This document shows, piece after piece, positions 24,950 to 35,468 of a stretch of 42,656 bases of DNA. The translations under genes were made by a program, and so were the position numbers. The DNA lies in assembly GCA_003138815.1 (NCBI GenBank), contig PLHD01000017.1:29266-71921 (forward strand), read 5' to 3'. The notes beneath the pieces are model-generated. The model was not told the origin of the DNA. It saw nothing but the letters and a program-made list of their open reading frames with translations, and ran no database searches. How positions within the stretch are numbered: position 1 is the stretch's first letter; each line of letters starts with the position of its first letter. Source of the stretch: Acidimicrobiaceae bacterium. GTDB taxonomy: Bacteria > Actinomycetota > Acidimicrobiia > Acidimicrobiales > RAAP-2.

Positions 24950-25719
24950 CTCTCGTCCTTGTCCGGCTCGCCCCGTTCGCCGTTGCTGCGCCCGGCGCGC
25001 CAGAACGCCTTGCGGCTGATGACCGTGTCGTCGAGTCCGCGGTCGAGCAGCGCTTCGCGCAGCACCTTGGTGACGGCGAACTCCCCGAAGAGGTAGGCGT
25101 GGCCCTCATCGGGTGGAAGGGCGAAGGCGGCCAAGCCGCGCAAGAGCCCGGTGGGATCGCTGCCCGCGCGGCCGTCGCGGTCGACGAATATCCCGGTGAC
25201 GCCGATTCCCTCGTCGAAGTGGGCCGTGAGCGCGTCGTCGCTCGCGTTGGTCTCGACGATGAAGATCGCGCGCCCCGGGGCCTTGATGCTCTGGGCCATC
25301 CGGTAGAAAGCGGCCAGACCCGTGACGTCGCCGGCGAAGAGGTGCCAATCGGCGACCGGGCTGAGCGCGATCTTGCCGCGGGGGCCGACGACGTCGACGG
25401 GGTCGCCGAGCGCGGCGTTCTGGACCCACGTGCTGCCGGGTCCGGTGTGAGCGGTGCTCACCCAGAGCGTGAGATGGTCGCGTTCGGTGTCGACGTCGCG
25501 CACGCTGTAGCGACGCCGCACGAACGAGTCCGGCCCGGCGGCGAGTCGGATCATGACGTCGTTGCCTGGCACCCCGGCGAGCGCCACGGCCGAACCGCCC
25601 AGCACGATCTCGTGCACTGAGGAACTCAGCGGGCGCGAGGCCACGACCTCGCAGACCAGGGCATTGGTGCCCAGTCGCGCCGCGAGTTCCTGGGATGATC
25701 GATGGGGGGTCAGCGTCAC
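24946..25719 (-). CDS. Siderophore-interacting-family FAD-binding reductase
   Basis: A 257-residue flavoprotein related to ViuB/SIP-type ferric-siderophore reductases, which release iron from siderophores with NAD(P)H in the cytoplasm. An N-terminal FAD-binding barrel carries RRYSVRD (about 69-75), matching the family RxYT(V)R motif, and the C-terminal SIP domain shows LFAGDVTGLAAFYR, YLFGEFAVTKVLREAL and KAFWRAG. Start is GTG at 25719 on the minus strand, with only a weak ribosome-binding site. It is one of only two minus-strand genes in the window, converges on rnj with a 4-base overlap and diverges from ftsK. No siderophore genes lie nearby, so the substrate is unproven. Confidence 0.8.
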   Translation of the reverse strand: MTLTPHRSSQELAARLGTNALVCEVVASRPLSSSVHEIVLGGSAVALAGVPGNDVMIRLAAGPDSFVRRRYSVRDVDTERDHLTLWVSTAHTGPGSTWVQNAALGDPVDVVGPRGKIALSPVADWHLFAGDVTGLAAFYRMAQSIKAPGRAIFIVETNASDDALTAHFDEGIGVTGIFVDRDGRAGSDPTGLLRGLAAFALPPDEGHAYLFGEFAVTKVLREALLDRGLDDTVISRKAFWRAGRSNGERGEPDKDES

Positions 25720-25773
25720 CTCGACAGCCTACGACGATTGGCACCCTTTACGAACTCGCGTTCGGTAAGTTGG
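25720..25773. other. Divergent intergenic region between the SIP-family gene and ftsK
   Basis: The 54 bases between the two divergent starts must hold both ribosome-binding sites and at least one promoter unless they lie inside the genes. TTGGCA at 25738-25743 could be a -35 element for ftsK, but no good -10 follows at 16-18 bases. A LexA-box-like palindrome occupies 25751-25764. Confidence 0.5.
25751..25764. promoter_or_regulatory. LexA (SOS) box upstream of ftsK
   Basis: CGAACTCGCGTTCG is a CGAAC-N4-GTTCG palindrome and matches the Gram-positive LexA consensus CGAACRNRYGTTYG at all but one degenerate position. It ends nine bases before the ftsK ATG and begins 32 bases from the start of the divergent flavoprotein gene. 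The E. coli ftsK gene is also dinH, a LexA-regulated locus, which makes the placement plausible. Confidence 0.65.
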
Positions 25774-28122
<2,349 letters not shown>

Positions 28123-28128
28123 CTTCCG

Positions 28129-29349
28129 ATGTCGCTGCGCAGACCCCGTCACGTCGTGCGTCGCGGGCTCTTCACGCGCTCGGTATCGATGCTGTTGGGT
28201 GCCGCGATCGGCGCCGGCATGATCGTCGCCATGCAGGTGCCCCTGCTGGGCCGTCCCGCGGTGGCGGAGATGACGCTGGCGCCGCTGACGCCCGCCGCCA
28301 GGGCGACACCGCTGGCCTGGCCCAAGGTTGGAGACGCGGCCCTGGTGATTCCCTCGTTCGGCATCTCGCGGAGCTGGAACGACCGGGTGGTGCCGATCGC
28401 GAGCCTGACCAAGATGATGACCGCCTTCGTGACCCTGGAGAAGCTGCCGTTGTCGCTGGGCCAGACCGGGCCCTGCCTGACGGTGAACCCCGGCGAGGTC
28501 CGTGCCTACGAGGCGATGAAGCGGAGCGATCAATCGGTCGCCGCCGTCGCCGCCGGGGAGTCGCTGTGCGAGATCGACCTGCTGAGCGGCCTGCTGGTGC
28601 ATTCGGCGGACAACTACGCGTCGCTGCTGGCGGCGATGGTGTCGGGCGGCACGGGCACCTTCGTCACGCTGATGAACCGGGCCGCAGTGTCGCTCGGCCT
28701 GGCGAACACCCACTACGTCGACGTCTCGGGCTTCGACTCCGGCTCGGTCTCGACCGCACTGGACCAGGCCGACCTGGCGGTGCTGATCATGAGGTCGCCG
28801 CTGGTGCGGTCCATCGTCGCCCAGACCAGCGTCGCGCTGCCCGTGGCGGGGACCCTCGGCACCTTCACCCCCTACCTCGGCGCCGACAACGTCATCGGCG
28901 TGAAGTCGGGCCGGACCGCCGAGGCGGGCGGATGCGACGTGATGGCGATGACGTTCCGCCTGGGAGCGTCCACCCGGGTCCTCTACGCCGTGGTGCTCGG
29001 ACAGCGCGGCGGCGACCTCCTGGGTCCGGCGGGCGACGCGGCGCTGGCGCTGGCGGACTCCGCGCTGGCGAGCGAGCACCACCACTTCTTCTCGAGCACC
29101 AGCGTCGTCGGCACGCTGAGCTGGGGATCGCACGTCGTGACGTTCGCGCTCGCGCGCAGCCATCTCGTCTCGTGGTGGTCGACTCGGCAGAGCCTTCCGG
29201 TGTCGCTGCGGATGCGCAGGTTCACCGTCGGGGTCCGTCGCGGCGAGTTCGTGGGATGGCTCATCGTGCACGGCACGAAGACCTACCGATTCGCCCTGAG
29301 GGCGCAGGGCACCGGGTCACCGCCCTCGCTCTGGCAACGCCTACGCTGA
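28129..29349 (+). CDS. D-alanyl-D-alanine carboxypeptidase (S11 family)
   Basis: Trims the terminal D-Ala of peptidoglycan stem peptides outside the membrane. The 406-residue protein has an N-terminal signal-anchor (residues about 14-38), the nucleophile motif S92-L-T-K95, a second motif reading HSADNYAS (S159) and the third motif KSG (259-261). The second motif is SAD rather than the textbook SxN, with Asn one place later. A 100-residue C-terminal region after the catalytic domain contains no second transmembrane anchor that I can see. Start ATG at 28129 is six bases after ftsK, so co-expression with the division motor is likely. Confidence 0.85.
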   Translation: MSLRRPRHVVRRGLFTRSVSMLLGAAIGAGMIVAMQVPLLGRPAVAEMTLAPLTPAARATPLAWPKVGDAALVIPSFGISRSWNDRVVPIASLTKMMTAFVTLEKLPLSLGQTGPCLTVNPGEVRAYEAMKRSDQSVAAVAAGESLCEIDLLSGLLVHSADNYASLLAAMVSGGTGTFVTLMNRAAVSLGLANTHYVDVSGFDSGSVSTALDQADLAVLIMRSPLVRSIVAQTSVALPVAGTLGTFTPYLGADNVIGVKSGRTAEAGGCDVMAMTFRLGASTRVLYAVVLGQRGGDLLGPAGDAALALADSALASEHHHFFSSTSVVGTLSWGSHVVTFALARSHLVSWWSTRQSLPVSLRMRRFTVGVRRGEFVGWLIVHGTKTYRFALRAQGTGSPPSLWQRLR

Positions 29350-29353
29350 AACC

Positions 29354-30202
29354 ATGTTCGCGCGCGTCCCGGCCAGCTCGGCCAATCTTGGTCCTGGCTT
29401 CGACGCGCTGGCCGTGGCGCTGGCGCTCTACGTGGAGGTGTCGATCGAGCCCTCGGCCTCGCTCGAGGTCTCGAGCGAGGGTTGCGGGGCCGGGCAGTTC
29501 GACGACGAGAGGAACCTCGCCGTGAGGGTGGCGTCGCAGGTGCTCGGGCACTCGAGCTTCAAGGTTCACGTGAAGTCCGAGATCCCCCTCTCGAGGGGAC
29601 TCGGGTCCTCGGCCGCGCTCGCCGTGGCCGCCGCCGCCGCCGCGGGCGCCGGCGACCCGCTGGCCGTGGCCGCCCGGGTCGACGGGCACGCCGAGAACGC
29701 CGGCGCGTCGCTCCTCGGCGGCCTGGTCGTCGCCGGAGTCCGCGACGACGGGGAGGTCGTCGCGCGCTCCCTGCCCTTGGACGATGCCTGGCGCTTCGTC
29801 GTCGTGATTCCCGAACAGGAACTGTCCACGGCTGACGCCCGTCGGGTGCTGCCGACCCAGGTGCCCTTCGCCGACGCGACCCGCAACCTCAGCTCGCTCG
29901 GTCTGTTGATCGCCGGACTGGGCGACCACCGCGGCTTCGTGAGCTCGGCGATGGATGACGCCCTCCACCAGCCCTACCGGATGGGCCTGCTGGAGTTCGC
30001 CCGGCCCCTGCTCGACGCGCTGCGCGACGGGGGAGCCGCGGCTTCGTGCTGGTCGGGGGCGGGCTCGACGATGCTGGGCCTGGTGACCCAGCAGAGTGGC
30101 CCGGGCGTGGTCGAGGCCGCTCGGGAGTTCCTCGCCCAGCACGGAGTTGCGGGCCGCGTGCTGACGCTGGAGGCTGATCGAACCGGCCTCGTCACTCGTT
30201 GA
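29354..30202 (+). CDS. thrB: Homoserine kinase
   Basis: Phosphorylates homoserine on the way to threonine. The 282-residue GHMP-family protein starts with the diagnostic PASSANLGPGFDAL (residues 6-19) and has the ATP-binding PLSRGLGSSAALA (78-90) and a C-terminal glycine-rich SCWSGAGSTMLGL. Start ATG at 29354, four bases after the preceding gene. thrA and thrC are not in the window, so thrB is separated from the rest of its pathway but sits next to an RhtA-like exporter. Confidence 0.93.
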   Translation: MFARVPASSANLGPGFDALAVALALYVEVSIEPSASLEVSSEGCGAGQFDDERNLAVRVASQVLGHSSFKVHVKSEIPLSRGLGSSAALAVAAAAAAGAGDPLAVAARVDGHAENAGASLLGGLVVAGVRDDGEVVARSLPLDDAWRFVVVIPEQELSTADARRVLPTQVPFADATRNLSSLGLLIAGLGDHRGFVSSAMDDALHQPYRMGLLEFARPLLDALRDGGAAASCWSGAGSTMLGLVTQQSGPGVVEAAREFLAQHGVAGRVLTLEADRTGLVTR

Positions 30203-30210
30203 GCCGTCGA

Positions 30211-31077
30211 ATGGAGGAATCGCAGCGCCGCGCGCTCGGCGGCGCGGGCTTCGTGCTGGGCGGGGCGATCATGGTCCAGTGGTCCGCCGCGCTCGTCAAG
30301 CCGGTCTTCGCCGTCATCGGACCCTCCGCGTCGGCCGGCTGGCGGTTCCTCCTCGGGGCGGTCGTGCTGATGGCTCTGACCCGCCCCAGGTTCTGGACCT
30401 GGACTCGCCAGCAGTGGGTGGCGGCGCTGGCGCTCGGAGTGTCGACGGCGTTCATGAGCCTGTGCTTCTATCAGGCCATTGCCCGAATTCCCTTGGGTGG
30501 TGCCGTCGCGATCGAGTACCTGGGGCCCTTCCTGGTGGCGGCCCTCGCCAGGCGGACCGCTCGACACTTCGCCTTCGTGGTGCTCGCGGGACTCGGCGTG
30601 CTGGCCCTGGTACATCCGGGCGGCGGTCTCACGCTGACCGGGATACTCTTCGCCGCGGGATCGGGTGCGGGCTGGGCGGCCTACGCCTTTGCCTCGCACC
30701 GGGTCGGGGGCGTAACGCTCGGGTTCGAGGGCCTAGCGGTTTCGATGTCGATCGCCGCGTTCGTGACGCTTCCGATGTCACTCAGTTCCGCCCACTTCTT
30801 CGTCGGCCGTCCGTACCTGTTTGGACGGATGCTGCTGGTGGCGATCATGTGGACTGCGCTGGGCCTGGGAGCGGAGCTTCAGGCCCTGCGCCGGCTGAAG
30901 CCTTCGATCGTGAGCGTCTTGCTCGCCCTCGATCCCGCGGTGGCCTTCGGCGTCGGATGGCTGCTGCTCGGTCAGGCCATCACGACCTGGGACCTGGTGG
31001 GACTGGTCTGCGTGGTGTCGGCGGGCGTCGCCGTCACCTACGATGCGGCCCGTGGTGAACTCAAGAGTGCTCAGTAG
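30211..31077 (+). CDS. EamA-family transporter, RhtA-like
   Basis: A 288-residue protein with about ten membrane segments in two EamA repeats. LCFYQAIARIPLGGAVAIEY followed by LGPFLVAAL closely resembles the RhtA threonine/homoserine exporter group, and the gene follows homoserine kinase. Export of homoserine or threonine is therefore a fair inference, not proven. The start is either ATG 30211 or TTG 30199; the latter overlaps the thrB stop as TTGA and would add four residues. miaB begins ten bases after the stop. Confidence 0.8.
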   Translation: MEESQRRALGGAGFVLGGAIMVQWSAALVKPVFAVIGPSASAGWRFLLGAVVLMALTRPRFWTWTRQQWVAALALGVSTAFMSLCFYQAIARIPLGGAVAIEYLGPFLVAALARRTARHFAFVVLAGLGVLALVHPGGGLTLTGILFAAGSGAGWAAYAFASHRVGGVTLGFEGLAVSMSIAAFVTLPMSLSSAHFFVGRPYLFGRMLLVAIMWTALGLGAELQALRRLKPSIVSVLLALDPAVAFGVGWLLLGQAITTWDLVGLVCVVSAGVAVTYDAARGELKSAQ

Positions 31078-31087
31078 GCTGGAGGTC

Positions 31088-32482
31088 GTGGCGACGCCTA
31101 GGACCTTCGCAATCCGGACCTTCGGATGCCAGATGAACGAGCACGATTCCGAACGCCTGGCCGGGCTCTTGATTGGCGACGGCATGGTGCCCGCGGCGAG
31201 CGACCTCGAGGCCGACGTCGTCGTCTTCAACACCTGCACGATCCGCGAGAACGCCGACCTGAAGCTCTACAGCGCACTGGGACAGCTCAAGCAGCTGAAG
31301 GAGCAGCGGCCCCAGATGCAGATCGCCGTGGGCGGCTGCATGGCCCAGAAGGACCGCGGCGAGATACTGAAGCGGGCCCAGTGGGTCGACGTGGTCTTTG
31401 GCACGCACAACCTCGCCTCGGCGCCCTCGTTGCTGCGCCGATCGAGGAGCGAGGGTCCGCTGGTCGAGGTCCTCGACGCGCCCGACCCCGAGGCCAATCG
31501 GGAAATGGCGCCCGCGCTCTACGCGGTGCGCGAACTTCCCTACGCGGCGTGGATGACCATCCAGACCGGCTGCGACAACTCCTGCGCCTACTGCATCGTG
31601 CCGGCGGTGCGCGGCGGCGAGATCAGCCGGCCGCTTCGCGACCTCGTCGACGAGGCGACCATGCTGGCGAGCTCGGGGGTGAGCGAGATAACGGTGCTCG
31701 GCCAGAACGTCAACTCCTACGGGCGCGACATCACCAAGCGCGGACCCCTCTTCGCCCAGCTGCTGCGGGCGCTCGGCGAGGTCGACGGCATCGAGCGGAT
31801 CCGCTTCGTCAGCCCACACCCCAAGGACCTGCGCCCCGAGACCGTCGCGGCCATGGCCGAGACCCAGGCGGTGTGCAACCAGCTGCACCTCCCGCTGCAG
31901 TCGGGGTCGAACCGGGTCCTCAGCGCCATGCGCCGCGGCTACACGGCGGAGCGCTACATGGAGAGGCTCGCCGGCGCGCGACGCGGCATCGATGACCTGG
32001 CGGTCACGACGGACATCATCGTGGGATACCCGGGTGAGACCGACACCGAGTTCGACGAGACGCTGGAGGTGGCCGCCGCCGCCGAGTTCGACTCGGCGTA
32101 CACCTTCATCTTCTCGCCGCGGCCCGGCACCCGGGCGGCGCTGATGGTCGAGGACTTCGTGCCCGAGGCGGTGATCAAGGAGCGTTTCGAGCGCCTGAAG
32201 GAAGTGCTCGACCGTTCGGCCCTGCGCAAGCACGAGGCCCGCGTGGGTCGCCGCGAGGAGGTGCTGGTCGAGGGACCGTCGAAGCGCAACGCCCAGATGC
32301 TGAGCGGGCGCACGCGCCAGGGCAAGCTGGTCCACTTTCCCGTCACCGCCGAGCCTCTGCGCGCGGGCGCGCTGGTGACGCTCGACGTCGTGCACGGCGC
32401 GCCGTACCACCTGCGCGGCGAGCTCTCGTCGGTCGTCCGCGGGCCGCGCCACAAGATTCGAATCCCGCTGCTGAGCTCGTGA
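31088..32482 (+). CDS. miaB: tRNA-2-methylthio-N6-dimethylallyladenosine synthase
   Basis: Radical-SAM methylthiotransferase that adds a methylthio group to i6A37 of tRNAs. The 464-residue protein has the N-terminal cluster cysteines C14, C50 and C84 (TFGCQMN, NTCTIRENA, GGCMAQ), the radical-SAM C162-x3-C166-x2-C169, and a C-terminal TRAM domain. Start GTG at 31088 places RTFAIRTFGCQMN at the usual distance; an in-frame ATG at 31043 lies within the preceding gene. Its partner miaA follows with a GTGA overlap, so both steps of ms2i6A37 synthesis are coupled. Confidence 0.95.
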   Translation: MATPRTFAIRTFGCQMNEHDSERLAGLLIGDGMVPAASDLEADVVVFNTCTIRENADLKLYSALGQLKQLKEQRPQMQIAVGGCMAQKDRGEILKRAQWVDVVFGTHNLASAPSLLRRSRSEGPLVEVLDAPDPEANREMAPALYAVRELPYAAWMTIQTGCDNSCAYCIVPAVRGGEISRPLRDLVDEATMLASSGVSEITVLGQNVNSYGRDITKRGPLFAQLLRALGEVDGIERIRFVSPHPKDLRPETVAAMAETQAVCNQLHLPLQSGSNRVLSAMRRGYTAERYMERLAGARRGIDDLAVTTDIIVGYPGETDTEFDETLEVAAAAEFDSAYTFIFSPRPGTRAALMVEDFVPEAVIKERFERLKEVLDRSALRKHEARVGRREEVLVEGPSKRNAQMLSGRTRQGKLVHFPVTAEPLRAGALVTLDVVHGAPYHLRGELSSVVRGPRHKIRIPLLSS

Positions 32483-33417
32483 CGGGCCACGGCGCCAGGG
32501 CCGTCGCGTTGGTGGGCGCCACGGCGTCGGGCAAGTCCGCCGTGGCGCATCGCCTCGCCCTCGAGAGCGCCGGCAGCGTGGAGATCCTCGCGGTCGACGC
32601 CATGACGGTGTACCGAGGCATGGACCTGGGCACCGCGAAGCCAACGCGCGCGCAGCGCGACGAGGTCAGCTACCACCTGCTCGATCTCGTCGAGCCGAGT
32701 GAGGAGTTCACGGTGGCGCAGTACCAGCGGGCCGCCCGAGCGAGCGCCGCCGGCGTCGGGGATCGTGGCGGCGCCGTGCTGTACGTGGGGGGCACCGGAC
32801 TCTACGGACGAGCGGTGCTCGACGACTTCGAGATCCCCGGCCAGTACCCGCAGGTCCGCGCCGAACTCGAATCGCGGGCCGACGCGGAGCTCGCCCTGTT
32901 GTACGCGCGGCTGAGCGAGCTCGACCCGCTGGCGGCCAGCCGCATGGAGCCGACCAACGCGCGCCGGATCGTGCGCGCGCTCGAGGTGACCCTCGGCAGC
33001 GGTCGTCCCTTCTCCACCTTCGGCGCCGGGCTGCGGACCTACGGGCCCGTGAGGGTGGTCCAGGTCGGGCTGCGCGTCGACTTCGAGTTGCTCGACGAGC
33101 GCATCGACCGGAGGTTCCACGCCTGGATCGAGCAGGGCCTGGTCGACGAAGTGCGGGCGTTGGCCCAGTCGCCGCGGGGGCTCAGCCGCACGGCGCGCCA
33201 GGCAGTGGGGTACCGTGAGCTGCTGCGCCACGTGGAAGAGGGGGTCGCGCTCGACGAGTGCGTCGCCGAGGCCATCGCCCAGAGCCGACGCCTCGCGCGG
33301 CGCCAGCGGTCGTGGTTCCAGCGGGACCCGCGAATCGAGTGGTTCGACGAGCCCGGGGCCGCGCAGAGTCGACTCGCCGAGGTGCTGAATGGCCCCGACG
33401 GCTTCGTGCGAGAATAG
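32479..33417 (+). CDS. miaA: tRNA dimethylallyltransferase
   Basis: Transfers the dimethylallyl group to A37 of UNN-reading tRNAs, making the substrate of MiaB and using the product of the MEP pathway. The 312-residue protein has the P-loop GATASGKS (residues 13-20), DAMTVYRGMD (40-49), GTAKPT, GGTGLY and RQAVGYREL. DAM in place of DSM is normal in actinobacteria. The GTG start overlaps the miaB stop by four bases, and dapF starts six bases past its TAG. Confidence 0.95.
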   Translation: MTGHGARAVALVGATASGKSAVAHRLALESAGSVEILAVDAMTVYRGMDLGTAKPTRAQRDEVSYHLLDLVEPSEEFTVAQYQRAARASAAGVGDRGGAVLYVGGTGLYGRAVLDDFEIPGQYPQVRAELESRADAELALLYARLSELDPLAASRMEPTNARRIVRALEVTLGSGRPFSTFGAGLRTYGPVRVVQVGLRVDFELLDERIDRRFHAWIEQGLVDEVRALAQSPRGLSRTARQAVGYRELLRHVEEGVALDECVAEAIAQSRRLARRQRSWFQRDPRIEWFDEPGAAQSRLAEVLNGPDGFVRE

Positions 33418-33423
33418 AGGGCA

Positions 33424-34191
33424 GTGGCACTTCGTACTCTCCAAAAATGGCACGGCGCGGGAAACGACTTCCTCGTCGAGGTGATCGAGGACGGCGCCGC
33501 TCCGTGGTGGAACGCCGAGCGAGCCCGCAGCGTCTGCAGCCGCGCCACTGGCGTCGGTGCCGACGGCCTGCTCGTCGCGACCGTTGGATCCGAGGTCTCG
33601 ATGGTCCTGTTCAACGCCGACGGCTCCGGGGCCGAGATGTCGGGCAACGGCATCCGGTGCCTCGCGGCCGCGGTGCGCCACGCCACGCATGCCGAGTGGG
33701 ACACGCTCGAGGTGCACACGCCCGCCGGCCCGCGCACGGTGACCCTCGAGTTGGACGAGTACCGCGGCTGGGGCAGCGTCGACATGGGCGAGGTCACCTT
33801 CGGCGAGACGCTCGAGGGTGCGCTGGGGGTGGCCTACGTGGGCAATCCGCACGTCGTGGTAAGAGACGACGTGCAGTGGAGCGACGCCAGGCGCGAGCAA
33901 CTCGCCGCGTCATGGTCCGACCAGATCGGCGGGGCCAACGTCGAATTCGTCTCGGAGGGCGATCGTGGACACGTCAGCCTGCGGGTCATCGAACGCGGCG
34001 TGGGATGGACGCTGGCGTGCGGCACCGGCTCGTGCGCGGCGGCCGCGGTCCTGCACCGAGATGGCCTGGCCGGCGACGACGTGGTGGTCGAGAATCCCGG
34101 CGGCGCGCTGCGCGTGCACCTCGACGGCGCGAGGGCCTCGCTGGGCGGCCCCGTTCAGTTCATCGCCAACGTGGAGTGGCTCGAGGCTTGA
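33424..34191 (+). CDS. dapF: Diaminopimelate epimerase with Ser at the first catalytic Cys position
   Basis: Interconverts LL- and meso-DAP without PLP using two active-site residues as acid and base. The 255-residue protein has the family N-terminus KWHGAGNDFLV, NADGS, and the second active-site motif ACGTGS with C199. The first motif, normally MCGNGxR, reads MSGNGIRC (72-79): residue 73 is Ser, encoded by TCG at 33640-33642. A Cys does occur six places later (C79), as in many DapF proteins, but not at the catalytic position. The frame is otherwise intact. GTG start at 33424; the TGA overlaps the hflX TTG. Position between miaA and hflX is the standard actinobacterial one. Confidence 0.9.
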   Translation: MALRTLQKWHGAGNDFLVEVIEDGAAPWWNAERARSVCSRATGVGADGLLVATVGSEVSMVLFNADGSGAEMSGNGIRCLAAAVRHATHAEWDTLEVHTPAGPRTVTLELDEYRGWGSVDMGEVTFGETLEGALGVAYVGNPHVVVRDDVQWSDARREQLAASWSDQIGGANVEFVSEGDRGHVSLRVIERGVGWTLACGTGSCAAAAVLHRDGLAGDDVVVENPGGALRVHLDGARASLGGPVQFIANVEWLEA

Positions 34192-35468
34192 CCTACATCC
34201 CGAACACCCTGATTGACCGGACCTTCCGCGAGAGGATCGTGCTGGTCGGCGTGCAGTTCCCGGGCGTGACGGGCGAGGAGCTGGAGCGTCAGCTCGACGA
34301 GCTGGCGCTGCTGGTCGACACCGCCGGAGCCGACGTGGTCGCCCGGATAGTCCAGCGCCGCGACGCACCCGATCCGGCGACGTTCGTGGGTTCGGGCAAG
34401 GTCCAGGAGCTGCGCGAGATATGCCTCGCGGTCGACTCGGACACGGTCGTCTTCGAGCACAATCTCTCGCCGGCCCAGCAGCGCAACCTGGAGAAGATCC
34501 TCGGGCGCACCGCGATCGACCGCACGGCCGTGATCCTGGACATATTCGCCCAGAACGCCCGCACGCCCGAGGGCAAGGCCCAGGTGGAGCTGGCGCTGCT
34601 CCAGTACCGGCTGCCGCGGCTGCGCCGGGCGGAGGGCTCGCTCTCCCAGCAGGCCGGCGGCATCGGTACGCGAGGACCCGGCGAGACCCAGCTCGAGACC
34701 GACCGTCGCCGGTTGGTGCACCGGATCCACCACATCCGCAACGACCTCAAGCAGATCGACCGCACCCGCGGCGTCCAGCGCCAGGGCCGCGATCGCGGCC
34801 GCCACCGCGAAGTAACCCTCGTCGGCTACACCAATGCCGGCAAGTCCTCGATGCTGAACGCCCTCACCGACGCCGGGGTGGAGGTGGAGAACCGGCTCTT
34901 CGCCACCCTGGACCCGCGCACGCGCCAGCGTCAGCTGCCCGGCGGGGAGACCGTGCTCTTCACCGACACGGTCGGCTTCATCTCGAATCTGCCCCACGAG
35001 CTGGTCCAGGCCTTCATGAGCACCCTCAAGTCGGTGCAGCTGGCCGACCTGCTCGTGCACGTCGTGGACGGCGCGAGCGACGACGCGGAGATCCAGATCG
35101 CGGCGGTGCGCGACGTGCTCCACGAGATCGACGCGGACAACGTGCCCGAGCTCCTGGTCTTCAACAAGGCCGACGTGCCGGGCTCGCGCGCGAAGGACCT
35201 CTCCAAGCTCTACGAGGGCAGCGTCTGGGTCTCGGCGCTGACGGGGGAGAACCTCGACGAGGTGATCGGCGCCATCGGTGACCGCCTGCGCACGAACGAC
35301 CGCGTGGTCACGCTGTACCTGCCGCTCGACCGGGGTGAACTCGTGGCGGCCGCCCATCGCGAGGGCGAGGTCATCGACACGACGATCACCGACGAGAACG
35401 TGGTGCTGCGCGTGGTGCTGGATCCGGTGGGAGTGGCGCGCTTCAGCGAATGGCGGGTGCCGCGATGA
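34188..35468 (+). CDS. hflX: GTPase HflX
   Basis: Ribosome-associated GTPase that can split stalled or stress-damaged ribosomes. The 426-residue protein has the HflX N-terminal domain (about 15-130, FVGSGKVQEL), a GGIGTRGPGETQLE linker, and the G domain with GYTNAGKS (213-220), DPRTRQ, DTVGFISNLP and NKAD. I start it at TTG 34188, which overlaps the dapF stop as TTGA and matches the family length; the open frame further upstream is a shadow of miaA and dapF. The TGA overlaps the dapC ATG. Confidence 0.95.
   Translation: MTYIPNTLIDRTFRERIVLVGVQFPGVTGEELERQLDELALLVDTAGADVVARIVQRRDAPDPATFVGSGKVQELREICLAVDSDTVVFEHNLSPAQQRNLEKILGRTAIDRTAVILDIFAQNARTPEGKAQVELALLQYRLPRLRRAEGSLSQQAGGIGTRGPGETQLETDRRRLVHRIHHIRNDLKQIDRTRGVQRQGRDRGRHREVTLVGYTNAGKSSMLNALTDAGVEVENRLFATLDPRTRQRQLPGGETVLFTDTVGFISNLPHELVQAFMSTLKSVQLADLLVHVVDGASDDAEIQIAAVRDVLHEIDADNVPELLVFNKADVPGSRAKDLSKLYEGSVWVSALTGENLDEVIGAIGDRLRTNDRVVTLYLPLDRGELVAAAHREGEVIDTTITDENVVLRVVLDPVGVARFSEWRVPR

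Noticed and set aside
33258-34187. Upstream extension of hflX to a 736-residue protein
   Set aside because: The extra 310 residues read through miaA and dapF in another frame and lack HflX similarity; TTG 34188 gives the family length.
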